From positions 1 through 64,000 of the forward strand of contig PYGH01000002.1 of NCBI GenBank assembly GCA_003014445.1: a stretch of 64,000 nucleotides of DNA, given 5' to 3'. Both the position numbers and the translations under genes were made by a program. This DNA comes from Fusobacterium naviforme. Its GTDB lineage: Bacteria; Bacillota; Clostridia; Lachnospirales; Lachnospiraceae. The notes under the pieces were generated by a model. It was not told the origin of the DNA, did not search any database, and saw only the letters and a list, made by a program, of their open reading frames with translations. Numbering within the stretch: position 1 is the first letter of the stretch; each line of letters starts with the position of its first letter. Below are positions 1 through 7,919 of the stretch, one piece after another.

Positions 1-199
1 AAGTCGTAAAGTTTCGATCATAATGGCCGGAACGGTATCCCTGGCGCTCAGCAGAGCGCTGGTACTTATCAGCCCTGACCAGTTCATCAGCCTCATGATC
101 CAGCAGAGCGTTGAGTGTCTCCTCAACACTGTTTCTGACCAGATCCTTAAGATTGTTCTTTATGAGATCTTCGTTTAACTGTATAATGTTACCAGACAT
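1..199 (-). CDS. IS256-family (mutator-type) transposase, N-terminal part
   Basis: The minus strand reads in from a good start: ATG at 199, with a GGAGG about 6 bases upstream on that strand. The first 66 codons translate to a typical N-terminus of DDE transposases of the IS256/mutator family, including a stretch like LLDHEADELVRADKYQRS followed by an RQGYRSGHYDR segment. This region precedes the catalytic DDE domain, which lies outside the window. The transposase cuts and joins the ends of its insertion sequence. The neighbouring gene at 286-1041 lacks its 5' part, which fits insertion of this element into it. Whether the transposase is complete cannot be seen from here. Confidence 0.85.
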   Translation of the reverse strand, partial: MSGNIIQLNEDLIKNNLKDLVRNSVEETLNALLDHEADELVRADKYQRSAERQGYRSGHYDRNFTT

Positions 200-285
200 A
201 GTTTATTGCCTCCTTCGGGTTATTTTGTGTGGTAGCTTAATTTTACCGATGGCAATAGACTGTGTCTATTTTGTTATTCAATTGA
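1..285. mobile_element. IS256-family insertion sequence, one end
   Basis: The element covers the transposase start plus about 60-85 bases of non-coding DNA beyond it. A segment at about 258-275 (AGACTGTGTCTATTTT) resembles the terminal repeats common in this IS family. The exact outer end is not resolved, because the other end and the target duplication lie outside the window. It probably falls between 262 and 300, where sequence matching the DUF1016 family begins. Confidence 0.55.
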
Positions 286-1041
286 ATTTGCGAAACTTAT
301 TTTACCTTATCTCGGCTTTTGATGCGTGTGGAAAATGATAAAGCACGAGAATTTTATATGCAGGAAGCTGTAAAATCACAATGGAGTACCAGACAGCTTG
401 AAAGACAGATAAATTCTTTCTTTTACGAAAGATTATTATCCAGTAAAAATAAAGAGCAGGTTGCGGCAGAAATTCAGACATTGGAGATGGCAAAAAGCCC
501 AGAAGATGTTATCCGTGACCCATATGTATTGGAATTTCTTGGACTGACACCCAATGATGATTTTTATGAAAGTGATTTAGAGCAAGCGTTAATTACACAT
601 TTGCAGAAATTCCTTTTGGAACTTGGCAGAGGCTTTTCATTTGTCGCAAGGCAGAAAAGAATAACGTTTGATGGACGCCATTTTAGAATTGACCTTGTAT
701 TTTATAATTATATCTTAAAATGTTTTGTATTGATTGATTTAAAGGTTGGAGACTTAACACATCAGGATTTAGGACAGATGCAGATGTATGTTCATTATTA
801 TGAGCGAGAGCTTATGAATGAGGGAGATAATCCGCCGATAGGTATTGTGTTATGTGCAGACAAGAGTGAGTCTGTAGTTAAATATACATTGCCGGAAAAT
901 GAAACACAAATTTTTGCTTCAAAGTATAAATTATATTTGCCAAGCGAAGAAGAATTGTTGAGAGAATTAAATCAGGAATATCGAGCATTGGAAGCTGGAA
1001 AGACAGATGAAGAATATATTGACGGTATGAAAAAAGAATAA
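286..1041 (+). pseudogene. DUF1016 (YhcG-type) PD-(D/E)XK nuclease, 5'-truncated by an insertion sequence
   Basis: The open frame from about 286 encodes the C-terminal two thirds of a DUF1016/YhcG-family protein. These are usually around 340-380 residues, with an N-terminal helical domain and a C-terminal PD-(D/E)XK nuclease fold. Visible hallmarks are LLMRVENDKAREFY, NWSTRQLERQI-like WSTRQLERQINSFF, the RIDLVFYN segment carrying the nuclease aspartate, and IDLKVG carrying the D-x-K pair. The N-terminal domain, roughly 130 residues, is missing, and the homology starts abruptly beside the IS256-family element. The only in-frame start left is a TTG at 319 with no ribosome binding site. Family members are often linked to restriction-modification and phage defence. 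This copy is probably non-functional. Confidence 0.75.
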
Positions 1042-1304
1042 ATTTTACATCAGGGTGGTGCAAAATTTATGGAACTAATATTTTGTGGGAAAGAGGATGC
1101 ACGTGCAGTATTAGTACTGTATAACTATTGATCATATTTCTGTGGTTTTGTGGAGATATGTTTTAATTTGGTATGCATGTGGAGACTGTCTGTTTGATGT
1201 CAAAAGTGCAGGACTAAAATCACCCAAACCGTTAAAAAACAAGCTATCTGGTATAATATTTATTGGATTATTGCTTACACATTTTCGTAAGTGAGAGAAC
1301 CCAA
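1042..1304. other. Intergenic region upstream of traX-like gene
   Basis: This A/T-rich stretch has no convincing gene. An extended -10 element, TG-N-TATAAT, lies at 1249-1257, so transcription should begin near 1264. There is no clear -35. The TTG at 1263 that would lengthen the downstream gene sits at that start point, which argues for the ATG at 1305 as the true start. Confidence 0.5.
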
Positions 1305-2066
1305 ATGAGCGAAATCGTAAAAGAAGAAAAATTGATGGATTTAAATAGACGTTTTAATAGAGAAAAAATAAAGAAGTTTCAGATTTTAAATGGTGCGCAA
1401 CTCAAGTATATTGCATTTCTTTCAATGCTAATAGACCATGTAAATAACGGGGTAGTTGCACCGCTTTTAGATGGCAAAGGAGCGCTTCTATATATTTCAA
1501 ATATATTTTCAATTCTAGGAAGGATTGCCTTTCCAATATTTATATTTTTCGTTGTGGAAGGATTTTTCAAAACCAAGAATACGAAAAAATATCTTATAAA
1601 TTTAATTTTATTTGGAATTATTGCAGAAGTTCCATTCGATATATTCACTTCAAAAGTGTTTTACAATCCAAATTGGAACAATATAATGTTCACATTAGCC
1701 CTTTGCCTAGTAACGGTTTGGATAATCGATGAGCTTAAAGGCAAGGTAAAAAATAATTTTTTTTGGTACGGAATTTCTGTTGTAATCGTGATGGCATTCG
1801 GACTTTTGGCGATGCTACTTAGCCTTGACTACGACTACCACGCAATCATCCTTGCCTATGTTTTCTATATTTTCTACGATAGACCTGTGATGAGTGCTGC
1901 AATTGGATATATTTCTATAATCAAGGAGCTATATTCATTCTTAGGATTTGCTATGACCATAACATACAATGGCAAGAGGGGTAAACAGTACAAATGGTTC
2001 AATTATCTCTTCTATCCAGTTCATCTTTTAATAATTGGGATTATTCGTTTTTACTTTAATCTCTAA
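1305..2066 (+). CDS. TraX family membrane protein
   Basis: This 253-residue, strongly hydrophobic protein has about six to seven membrane segments. It carries the signature of the TraX family: LKYIAFLSMLIDHV near the N-terminus, then LGRIAFPIFIFFVVEGF with the KNTKKYLINLILFG motif, and a C-terminal WFNYLFYPVHLL segment. TraX of the F plasmid acetylates the N-terminus of pilin. Chromosomal relatives in Firmicutes are acyltransferase-like membrane proteins of unknown substrate. The ATG at 1305 is chosen over an upstream TTG because the promoter leaves no room for the longer form. Its ribosome binding site is weak. Base composition is A/T-rich like the flanking mobile DNA, which suggests transfer. 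No conjugation genes accompany it. Confidence 0.8.
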   Translation: MSEIVKEEKLMDLNRRFNREKIKKFQILNGAQLKYIAFLSMLIDHVNNGVVAPLLDGKGALLYISNIFSILGRIAFPIFIFFVVEGFFKTKNTKKYLINLILFGIIAEVPFDIFTSKVFYNPNWNNIMFTLALCLVTVWIIDELKGKVKNNFFWYGISVVIVMAFGLLAMLLSLDYDYHAIILAYVFYIFYDRPVMSAAIGYISIIKELYSFLGFAMTITYNGKRGKQYKWFNYLFYPVHLLIIGIIRFYFNL

Positions 2067-2068
2067 TT

Positions 2069-2344
2069 ATGCCGCAGTTAAGACTTGCTGTTTATAAGAA
2101 ATTATTGCTTCATAAGTATACCGAAGACAGAGCCACCAAGGAAACCAACAACATCTTCGATATTGCACAAAAGAGAAGTGTGTGGAAGTTTTGTGGCATT
2201 GACAATTTGTCAGACTTTTCGTTTGATGATCATGTGTTTTTGAAAGACTACAAATGTCCACAATATGAAGCAGAGATTTAAGAGGAGTATGAACTCGAAC
2301 AAGAGGAAGAATTTCAATCTAGAATTGAAAAGACTATTAAATGA
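2069..2344 (+). pseudogene. Unrecognised gene fragment with an in-frame stop
   Basis: An open frame of 70 codons starts 2 bases after the TraX-like stop and ends with TAA at 2279-2281. The same frame continues for another 20 codons of acidic, lysine-rich sequence (EEYELEQEEEFQSRIEKTIK) to a TGA at 2342-2344. That looks like the natural C-terminus of a longer protein cut by a nonsense mutation. No domain was recognised. There is no ribosome binding site, and the start codon has no support. The A/T-rich composition matches the surrounding accessory DNA. It is most likely the remnant of a mobile-element gene. Confidence 0.3.
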
Positions 2345-2650
2345 ATAATCTAATAAAATAGCATACTTTCGCAAGAGAACTGAGTAGATGATTAAGAACA
2401 AGAAAAGACGCTATAACCATTGAAAAATAGTGCTATAACCGATTATGCATGAAATAGCCTAATAATTTCATGTGGAGGCAGTAGTGCTTCTCTCCAGAGG
2501 CGATATCGACTTCACAGGAGTTTGAGCTGCTGATCCAGAATGTAAAACACAGGAAAGACACCCCGGAGAAACGCGATCTACCCTCTTTGCCGAGTGAGCG
2601 GTGAGGAGGGTGTTTTTTGTTGTGGCGCGTAATTTTTTTTAGCAGCATAT
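2345..2650. other. Gene-free stretch between the TraX remnant region and the arsR operon
   Basis: About 300 bases without a supportable gene. The distal half (2480-2580) is less A/T-rich than its surroundings and could be a decayed coding remnant, but no frame stays open or recognisable. A terminator-like hairpin closes it at 2580-2618. Confidence 0.4.
2580..2618 (+). terminator. Rho-independent terminator-like hairpin
   Basis: ACCCTC at 2580-2585 pairs with GAGGGT at 2606-2611, with further CCG/CGG pairing inside the loop. A run of six T follows at 2613-2618. It insulates the arsR promoter from upstream transcription. Confidence 0.55.
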
Positions 2651-2700
2651 GTTGACGACTATTAACATGATAATTATACTATACGTTGATTGCTATCAAC
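2651..2700 (+). promoter_or_regulatory. arsR promoter with two ArsR-type operators
   Basis: A near-ideal promoter has its -35 TTGACG at 2652-2657 and its -10 TATACT at 2675-2680, 17 bases apart. Two 16-base dyads overlap or flank it: GTTGACGACTATTAAC at 2651-2666, covering the -35, and GTTGATTGCTATCAAC at 2685-2700, just after the -10. The second is a perfect 6+6 inverted repeat with a 4-base spacer. The first matches it at 12 of 16 positions. Their centres are 34 bases apart. This fits autorepression by the ArsR-family protein encoded directly downstream. Confidence 0.75.
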
Positions 2701-2723
2701 TTATTGATCGAGAGGTGTAATAC

Positions 2724-3032
2724 ATGAATGAATTAGAGGTCGCTTTGATTTGCAAAGCATTGGGTGATGAAAACAGATTAAAAATTGTAAGTCTGCTAAC
2801 ATTAGGAGAACAGTGTGCATGTCAGTTGCTTGGGAAATTTGATATCAATCATTCAACATTATCTCATCACATGAAAGTTCTTTCCAAATGCAAACTCATT
2901 CATACTCGCAGAGAAGGCAAATGGTCTTATTACTCTCTGAATTGTGAAACATTAACAGCCTACAGAGCGTATATCGGCAGACTTGTGTGCAGCTGTGATA
3001 CCAAAAAAGAAGGAGGATGTATTTGTAAATGA
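2724..3032 (+). CDS. ArsR/SmtB family metalloregulatory repressor
   Basis: This 102-residue winged-helix repressor has the ArsR layout. A DNA-binding helix pair includes NHSTLSHHMKVL, followed by a wing ending in WSYYSLN. A CxC pair at residues 31-33 (EQCACQLL) matches the position of the metalloid-sensing cysteines in the ELCVCDL motif of ArsR. Several more cysteines lie near the C-terminus (CSCDTKKEGGCICK) and could complete an As(III) or related thiol site. It is expected to leave DNA when it binds the metalloid. It overlaps the downstream permease gene by 4 bases. The start at 2724 has GAGGTG upstream and lies 24 bases after the second operator. Confidence 0.88.
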   Translation: MNELEVALICKALGDENRLKIVSLLTLGEQCACQLLGKFDINHSTLSHHMKVLSKCKLIHTRREGKWSYYSLNCETLTAYRAYIGRLVCSCDTKKEGGCICK

Positions 3033-4027
3033 TTTGGGATTTTTTTCAAAATCAAATTCTGGGAATGAAGTGGCTGTATGAGCTGACAGGGGAGTTGCTT
3101 TTGAAGTTCGGAGTAAATATCAGTAGCCGAATGGGTGGAAGTATTCACTTTTTTTTATATGATGTAAGCAAGATTACAGTCTTGCTTTGTCTGTTGATTT
3201 TTGTTGTTTCCTATGTGCAGAGCTATTTTCCGCCGGAACGAAGCAGGAAGATTATGGCCAGATTTCATGGAATTGGTGCAAATTGTATTGCCGCATTGCT
3301 TGGAACTGTGACACCATTTTGTTCCTGTTCTTCGATTCCTCTATTTATCGGCTTTACCAGTGCGGGACTCCCTCTTGGAGTGACATTTTCGTTTTTGATT
3401 TCGTCGCCCATGGTAGATCTGGGTAGTCTGGTACTTCTGATGAGTATTTTCGGTGCAAAGGTGGCCTTCGTTTATGTAATGGCGGGACTTGTAATTGCGG
3501 TGATTGGTGGAACGCTCATTGAAAAGCTTCACATGGAGAGCCATGTGGAGGAATTTATTCGCAATGCAGGCGCAGTGGATATTGATTCGCCTGCTCTCAT
3601 ATGGAAGGACAGAATGCAGTATGCCAAGGAACAGGTAGCAGGAACTTTCAGGAAGGTATTCCCGTACATTCTGACTGGTGTAGGGATTGGAGCCATAATT
3701 CATAACTGGATTCCAGAGAGTATGGTTATGTCCCTTCTTGGAAATAACAATCCGTTTGGCGTAGTGATTGCTACGACGGTAGCTGTTCCCATGTATGCGG
3801 ATATCTTTGGAACAATTCCGATTGCCGAGGCATTACTTAACAAAGGCGCGAATCTCGGAACGGTACTTTCTTTTATGATGGCGGTTACAACACTTTCCTT
3901 ACCATCACTGATTATGCTGAAAAAAGCTATAAAGCCGGCATTGCTGGCTGTGTTCACTGGTATTTGTACTGTTGGAATCATCCTGCTTGGATATCTGTTT
4001 AATATTTTTCAATATATGTTGATTTAG
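3029..4027 (+). CDS. ArsP-like permease (UPF0718/DUF318 family)
   Basis: This 332-residue integral membrane protein has eight or more hydrophobic segments. It bears the conserved TPFCSCSSIPLF motif (cysteines 98 and 100) and a second conserved region around SSPMVDLGSL. Family members such as ArsP export trivalent organoarsenicals, and the paired cysteines are thought to take part in substrate binding. The gene is translationally coupled to the ArsR repressor (4-base overlap) and is followed at once by a thioredoxin-like gene. That arrangement supports a metalloid or thiol-reactive toxin export operon. The precise substrate cannot be read from the sequence. Composition is more A/T-rich than the core genome. 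Confidence 0.85.
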   Translation: MIWDFFQNQILGMKWLYELTGELLLKFGVNISSRMGGSIHFFLYDVSKITVLLCLLIFVVSYVQSYFPPERSRKIMARFHGIGANCIAALLGTVTPFCSCSSIPLFIGFTSAGLPLGVTFSFLISSPMVDLGSLVLLMSIFGAKVAFVYVMAGLVIAVIGGTLIEKLHMESHVEEFIRNAGAVDIDSPALIWKDRMQYAKEQVAGTFRKVFPYILTGVGIGAIIHNWIPESMVMSLLGNNNPFGVVIATTVAVPMYADIFGTIPIAEALLNKGANLGTVLSFMMAVTTLSLPSLIMLKKAIKPALLAVFTGICTVGIILLGYLFNIFQYMLI

Positions 4028-4039
4028 GAGGCTGTGAAG

Positions 4040-4411
4040 ATGGGATTATTCGGATTAGAGAAAAAGAAAAAAAAAATAAAGTCTTGCTGTTCTGGAGCCA
4101 ACTGTACCCCGGAAGAAATGGTAAAGGCTGAAGAAGGCAAAAGGAATGGCGGGATTAAAGTTTTAGGTGGCGGCTGTGCAAAATGTCACGAATTGGAGGC
4201 TAATGCAGTGGCTGCACTGAAAGAACTAGGAATGGATGATACGGTAGAGCTCATTACTGATTTTGCGGTCATTGCAAGCTACGGCGTTATGAGTACACCG
4301 GCGCTTGTTCTGGATGGGAGAGTTGTAAGTTATGGGAAGATCCTTAAAACAGAGGAAATCAAAGCAAAGGTGATGGGAAGTTCTATGTATCACACTTTTA
4401 AAACAGAATGA
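4040..4411 (+). CDS. Thioredoxin/glutaredoxin-like redox protein (TM0996/MTH895 type)
   Basis: This 123-residue protein has a C-terminal domain of the small thioredoxin-like family known from archaeal MTH895. The redox motif is GGGCAKCHELE (cysteines 46 and 49), and the cis-proline loop is VMSTPALVLDG. In front lies a basic, cysteine-bearing extension: a run of lysines, then SCCSGANC with cysteines 16, 17 and 22. The start at 4040 is preferred because AGGAGG at 4026-4031 is 8 bases away; an upstream GTG at 4034 is too close. As the last gene of the ArsR-permease operon it probably reduces or hands over a thiol-bound metalloid, though that role is inferred from context. Confidence 0.78.
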   Translation: MGLFGLEKKKKKIKSCCSGANCTPEEMVKAEEGKRNGGIKVLGGGCAKCHELEANAVAALKELGMDDTVELITDFAVIASYGVMSTPALVLDGRVVSYGKILKTEEIKAKVMGSSMYHTFKTE

Positions 4412-4692
4412 CAGGGACACTTTTTATTCCGTTTCCTTTCGCTCTGACATATGCAAGGGAGAAGAAAAACAGTATAATAATAACTAAATACGTGTACAAA
4501 ATAGCAGCTCATGCAGGAAATTGGCTCATGCGAAAGTCGTGCTGCTCACACTGCGCGCAGGCGGGAACTGCTTTCTGGGAGAGCTGATCAGTTGAGCAGC
4601 GGACTAAGTTTTGGTTTCTTTTTAGACGCAGATAACGTATAATGAGCTTTATTAACCTAAAACCGTTGCGCTCACAGCGCAGGAAGGAAAGA
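4412..4692. other. Junction between accessory and core DNA
   Basis: No gene is supportable in these 280 bases. A/T content falls over this stretch, marking the right edge of the acquired segment. A -10-like TATAAT lies at 4638-4643, with a poor -35 candidate TTTCTT at 4615-4620. It probably serves the downstream lipoprotein gene. Confidence 0.4.
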
Positions 4693-6111
4693 ATGAATAA
4701 GTATGGTTATAGCCGCGTTTTAGGTCTGCTGCTCTTATCTGCTGCATTATTTCTGTCGGCCTGTGGAGCGCGGAAGAAGGAGCCCATCACCCTGTCTGTG
4801 TGGCATGTATACGGCGGGCAGACAGATTCTCCTCTGAACCAGCTCATTGATGAATTCAATGAGACCGTTGGGGCAGAGAAGGGAATTATCCTGCAGGTGA
4901 TGCAGGTGTCCAACACCAATACCATACATGAGTCCGTGCTTGCAGCGGCCAATCATGAGCCGGGAGCAGCGAAGCTTCCGGATCTCTTTATATCCTACCC
5001 GAAGACTGTACTTGCTATGCCGGACAGCGCAGTGCTTGTGGATTACCGCGATTATTTTTCAGAGAAGGAGCTCTCTGCTTTTCTGCCTGAATTTCTGGAG
5101 GAAGGAATGATAGACGGAAGGCTGCTTGTGCTGCCTGCTGCGAAATCAACAGAGATACTTTTTCTTGACAAGACACTCTTTGATCGCTTTTCCGCAGATA
5201 CGGGGGCAGACCTTGAACAGCTGAGAACCTGGGAGGGACTCTTTGCCATGTCAGAGGATTACTATCGCTGGCTTGATGCGAAGACCCCGGATATTCCTCA
5301 TGACGGCAGATGCTTTTTTGTGCACGATTATCACTTCAATTACCTTCAGCTTGGGACGGAGTCGCTCGGAGAGGATTTCTTTTCCGGCAATCAGCTCGCT
5401 TTTGGGGAGGCTTTTCACAGAGTTTGGATGCCCTACGCCAGAGCGGCGATTCAGGGGGGAGTCTGGCTGGGGGATGGCTATGCCACCGATCCCCTCCGCA
5501 CGGGAGAGGCAGTTGCGAGTGTGGCTTCTTCAGCGAGTGTGCTCTACTATGAGGATATTGTGACCTATCCGGACAATGTATCTGAACCCGTTCAGGTCGT
5601 CTCCTATGCACTGCCTATTATGAAGGGCGGAGAGAAGCTCGCAATACAACGCGGAGCGGGATTCTGTCTCACAAAATCGAATCCGGAGCGGGAGGCCGCT
5701 GCGGTGGAATTTCTGAAGTGGCTCACAGAACCAAAGTGCAATCTGCGGTTTGTGACGAGCACAGGCTATATGCCGGTCACGGAGCAGGCCTTTGCCATGC
5801 TGCCGGAGGTCGCAGAGACATTGGAGAGCGGCAAGTACCGCAGTCTCTATCACGCAATGAATGAGACGCGACGCGACTATCAATTTTATACCCCTCCACA
5901 GCTTTCGACTTATCTCGATCTGGAGATGTCTGTGGAGAAAAACGCAAGGAAGATACTGCAAAATGCACGGGAGAAGTATCTCGCGGCGCTCTCTCCGGAG
6001 GATGAGGGCTTCAGCGAGGAGGCGATTACAGCTCAGAATGCACTGGCGGAGCAGCTTGCCGAGGAGGCTCTCACCGCGCTGAAGCTTGCGGTGCAGCGCG
6101 CCGGGAAATAG
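4693..6111 (+). CDS. Extracellular solute-binding lipoprotein (ABC family 1)
   Basis: A 472-residue lipoprotein. A signal peptide ends in the lipobox LSAC, with the acylated cysteine at residue 24. The mature part resembles family 1 sugar/polyol-binding proteins, for example ITLSVWHVYGGQ near the N-terminus, GAGFCLTKSNPEREAAAVEFLKWL, and FVTSTGYMPVTEQA near the C-terminal end. The ATG at 4693 has AGGAAGG upstream; a longer in-frame reading from 4642 lacks a ribosome site and would bury the signal peptide. No permease or ATPase gene adjoins it. Instead it lies just upstream of a membrane-bound LuxR-type regulator, so it may present ligand to that sensor instead of, or as well as, feeding a transporter. 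The substrate is unknown. Confidence 0.82.
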   Translation: MNKYGYSRVLGLLLLSAALFLSACGARKKEPITLSVWHVYGGQTDSPLNQLIDEFNETVGAEKGIILQVMQVSNTNTIHESVLAAANHEPGAAKLPDLFISYPKTVLAMPDSAVLVDYRDYFSEKELSAFLPEFLEEGMIDGRLLVLPAAKSTEILFLDKTLFDRFSADTGADLEQLRTWEGLFAMSEDYYRWLDAKTPDIPHDGRCFFVHDYHFNYLQLGTESLGEDFFSGNQLAFGEAFHRVWMPYARAAIQGGVWLGDGYATDPLRTGEAVASVASSASVLYYEDIVTYPDNVSEPVQVVSYALPIMKGGEKLAIQRGAGFCLTKSNPEREAAAVEFLKWLTEPKCNLRFVTSTGYMPVTEQAFAMLPEVAETLESGKYRSLYHAMNETRRDYQFYTPPQLSTYLDLEMSVEKNARKILQNAREKYLAALSPEDEGFSEEAITAQNALAEQLAEEALTALKLAVQRAGK

Positions 6112-6147
6112 GCGTAGAGGCTCGCAGGAACAGGGGAGGTGTCGCAA

Positions 6148-7737
6148 GTGAGTTTGAAATGGCTTGATTTTAAAAAGCGTAGGGAGCTTCTGCAGAAAGC
6201 GGGCAGTAAGCGGAGTACGCTGCGCCGCAGACTTCTCGTGCACTTGCTTTTTATGACCCTTGCAGCTTTCGGTGTATTGGTGCTGTTCCTGTATCGCTCC
6301 GGTATGCTTTTTAATCGTGAGACGAGTGTGCGCCAGTCTATGGAACAGCAGCTGATGGCTACCTCAGATTCTGTACAGGAGCTGGTGGATACCATGACGG
6401 CATATGGAAATAATCTGGCAAAAACACTGAGCCATGGAATTGAGTACCGACTGGAGGAGAGTGGTCAGCCTTTTCAGGCATTCAATGACAATCCGGAGCT
6501 GCTTCTGGAAGAACAGCGGGAACTGTATGCAGAGCTCAATACAACATTGAAGGTTGTGCGAAGCAGCGGAGATTTTGCGATTCTGGATGCAACAACCAAT
6601 ACGGAACTCCCGGAGGCTTCACACTCCCGCAGTGCTGTATATCTGCGGCTTTCCAATGTGTGCAGCAGTGTGCAGCTGGATCCGGATGTGTTTTATTTCC
6701 GCGGCATACCGGATCTGGCGCGTGAGAAGGGGCTGGAGCTTCACAATCGCTGGAACCTGGAGGTAGATACAGACTATCTTCCGGAATTTGAGGATATGCG
6801 TCACAACGTGCAGAGTAAAGGCTTCTGGACCGGAAGAAAAAAGATCAGCAGGGTCTGGGAGGAAGCTCTCTTTTACTGTGCACCGCTTCGAGGCTCCGAC
6901 GGAGAGTTCTATGGAATGTGCGGTATGGAGCTGAGCGAGCTCTATATGCGCCTCGCTTATCCGGCAGTGGAGACAGGATTTGGATCGCTCATTACAGTGC
7001 TCGCACCTATGAAGGACGGTGTGCTGAATCTCTCGGATGGTCTCATCGGAGGGCAGAGCGGTGTGTGGTTCAGCAACAGGCCAAGGCTGGTAGTTCAAAA
7101 GAAAAAGGGCCTGTGTTGTTACTATGATGGCAATACGACTTATGTCGGCTGTCACCGGATTCTGACCCTGCCGGCCAAAGAGGGGGAGCAGTGGGTGATT
7201 GCGCTGCTTCTGCCAAAGGAGCATTACAGCGGCTATCTCGCGTCGGGACGGAACGCCGTGCTTTTTGCAATTCTGGGCTTTATCCTGTGTATGGTGCTTC
7301 TGTCCGTTTTTGTCTCTAAAAAATTTGTTCAGCCCATCGTAGACGGTATTGAGGCAATACGGAGAAACGATGAAAGCGGCAATGCCTATACCGGGATTTC
7401 CGAGCTGGATCAGCTGATTGAATTTCTGAACACGCAGCCGCAGGCAGAGCCGATTTCTTCCAAAGAGCTGCCTCCCAATATTGAGGAGCTGTTCCTCTGC
7501 TTCTCTGAGGGCGTGCACCAGCTGACCACAGCAGAGTACAATATCTTTCACTACTATATGGATGGCTACATGGTCTCAGAGATACCTGAGCTTGCTTTTA
7601 TCAGTCTGAGCACGGTCAAGAAGCATAACCGCAGTATTTATACCAAACTGAATATTTCCTCGAACTATGAGCTCATGCTTCTGGTGGATCTCTTCCGCCG
7701 CTGCGGCAGATTGTCTGAGCTTGAGAGAGAGTGGTGA
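6148..7737 (+). CDS. Membrane-tethered LuxR-type transcription regulator with extracytoplasmic sensor domain
   Basis: A 529-residue protein. One membrane segment lies at about residues 29-49, a large extracytoplasmic region (about 50-365, Cache-like in length and layout) follows, and a second segment sits at about 368-391. A short cytoplasmic linker then leads to a LuxR-type helix-turn-helix at about 456-524, visible as LTTAEYNIFHYYMDG and FISLSTVKKHNRSIYTKL. No kinase or receiver domain is present, so this is a one-component sensor that would bind DNA from the membrane. The GTG at 6148 is chosen because GGAGG at 6135-6139 is 8 bases away; an earlier GTG at 6139 overlaps that site. It follows the solute-binding lipoprotein by 36 bases, in the same transcription unit. 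Ligand and targets are unknown. Confidence 0.78.
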   Translation: MSLKWLDFKKRRELLQKAGSKRSTLRRRLLVHLLFMTLAAFGVLVLFLYRSGMLFNRETSVRQSMEQQLMATSDSVQELVDTMTAYGNNLAKTLSHGIEYRLEESGQPFQAFNDNPELLLEEQRELYAELNTTLKVVRSSGDFAILDATTNTELPEASHSRSAVYLRLSNVCSSVQLDPDVFYFRGIPDLAREKGLELHNRWNLEVDTDYLPEFEDMRHNVQSKGFWTGRKKISRVWEEALFYCAPLRGSDGEFYGMCGMELSELYMRLAYPAVETGFGSLITVLAPMKDGVLNLSDGLIGGQSGVWFSNRPRLVVQKKKGLCCYYDGNTTYVGCHRILTLPAKEGEQWVIALLLPKEHYSGYLASGRNAVLFAILGFILCMVLLSVFVSKKFVQPIVDGIEAIRRNDESGNAYTGISELDQLIEFLNTQPQAEPISSKELPPNIEELFLCFSEGVHQLTTAEYNIFHYYMDGYMVSEIPELAFISLSTVKKHNRSIYTKLNISSNYELMLLVDLFRRCGRLSELEREW

Positions 7738-7740
7738 GAG

Positions 7741-7766
7741 CAGAGCCCATGAAGGGCTCTGTTTTT
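7741..7766 (+). terminator. Rho-independent terminator
   Basis: A perfect 8-base stem, CAGAGCCC at 7741-7748 with GGGCTCTG at 7754-7761, has a 5-base loop and is followed by TTTTT. It ends the solute-binding/LuxR unit. Confidence 0.9.
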
Positions 7767-7919
7767 GGCTTGCAGGGGAAAACCTTCGATTATTGTGCTT
7801 CCGGTCCTTAAAAGTATACTCAGTACCATAGTTTTGACAGTTCATTTTGTATAAAATAGAGATAAAAAGAAGCTATTCTTTGTTTTATCATTGGTCATTT
7901 AAAGAACAGGAGGTATGCA

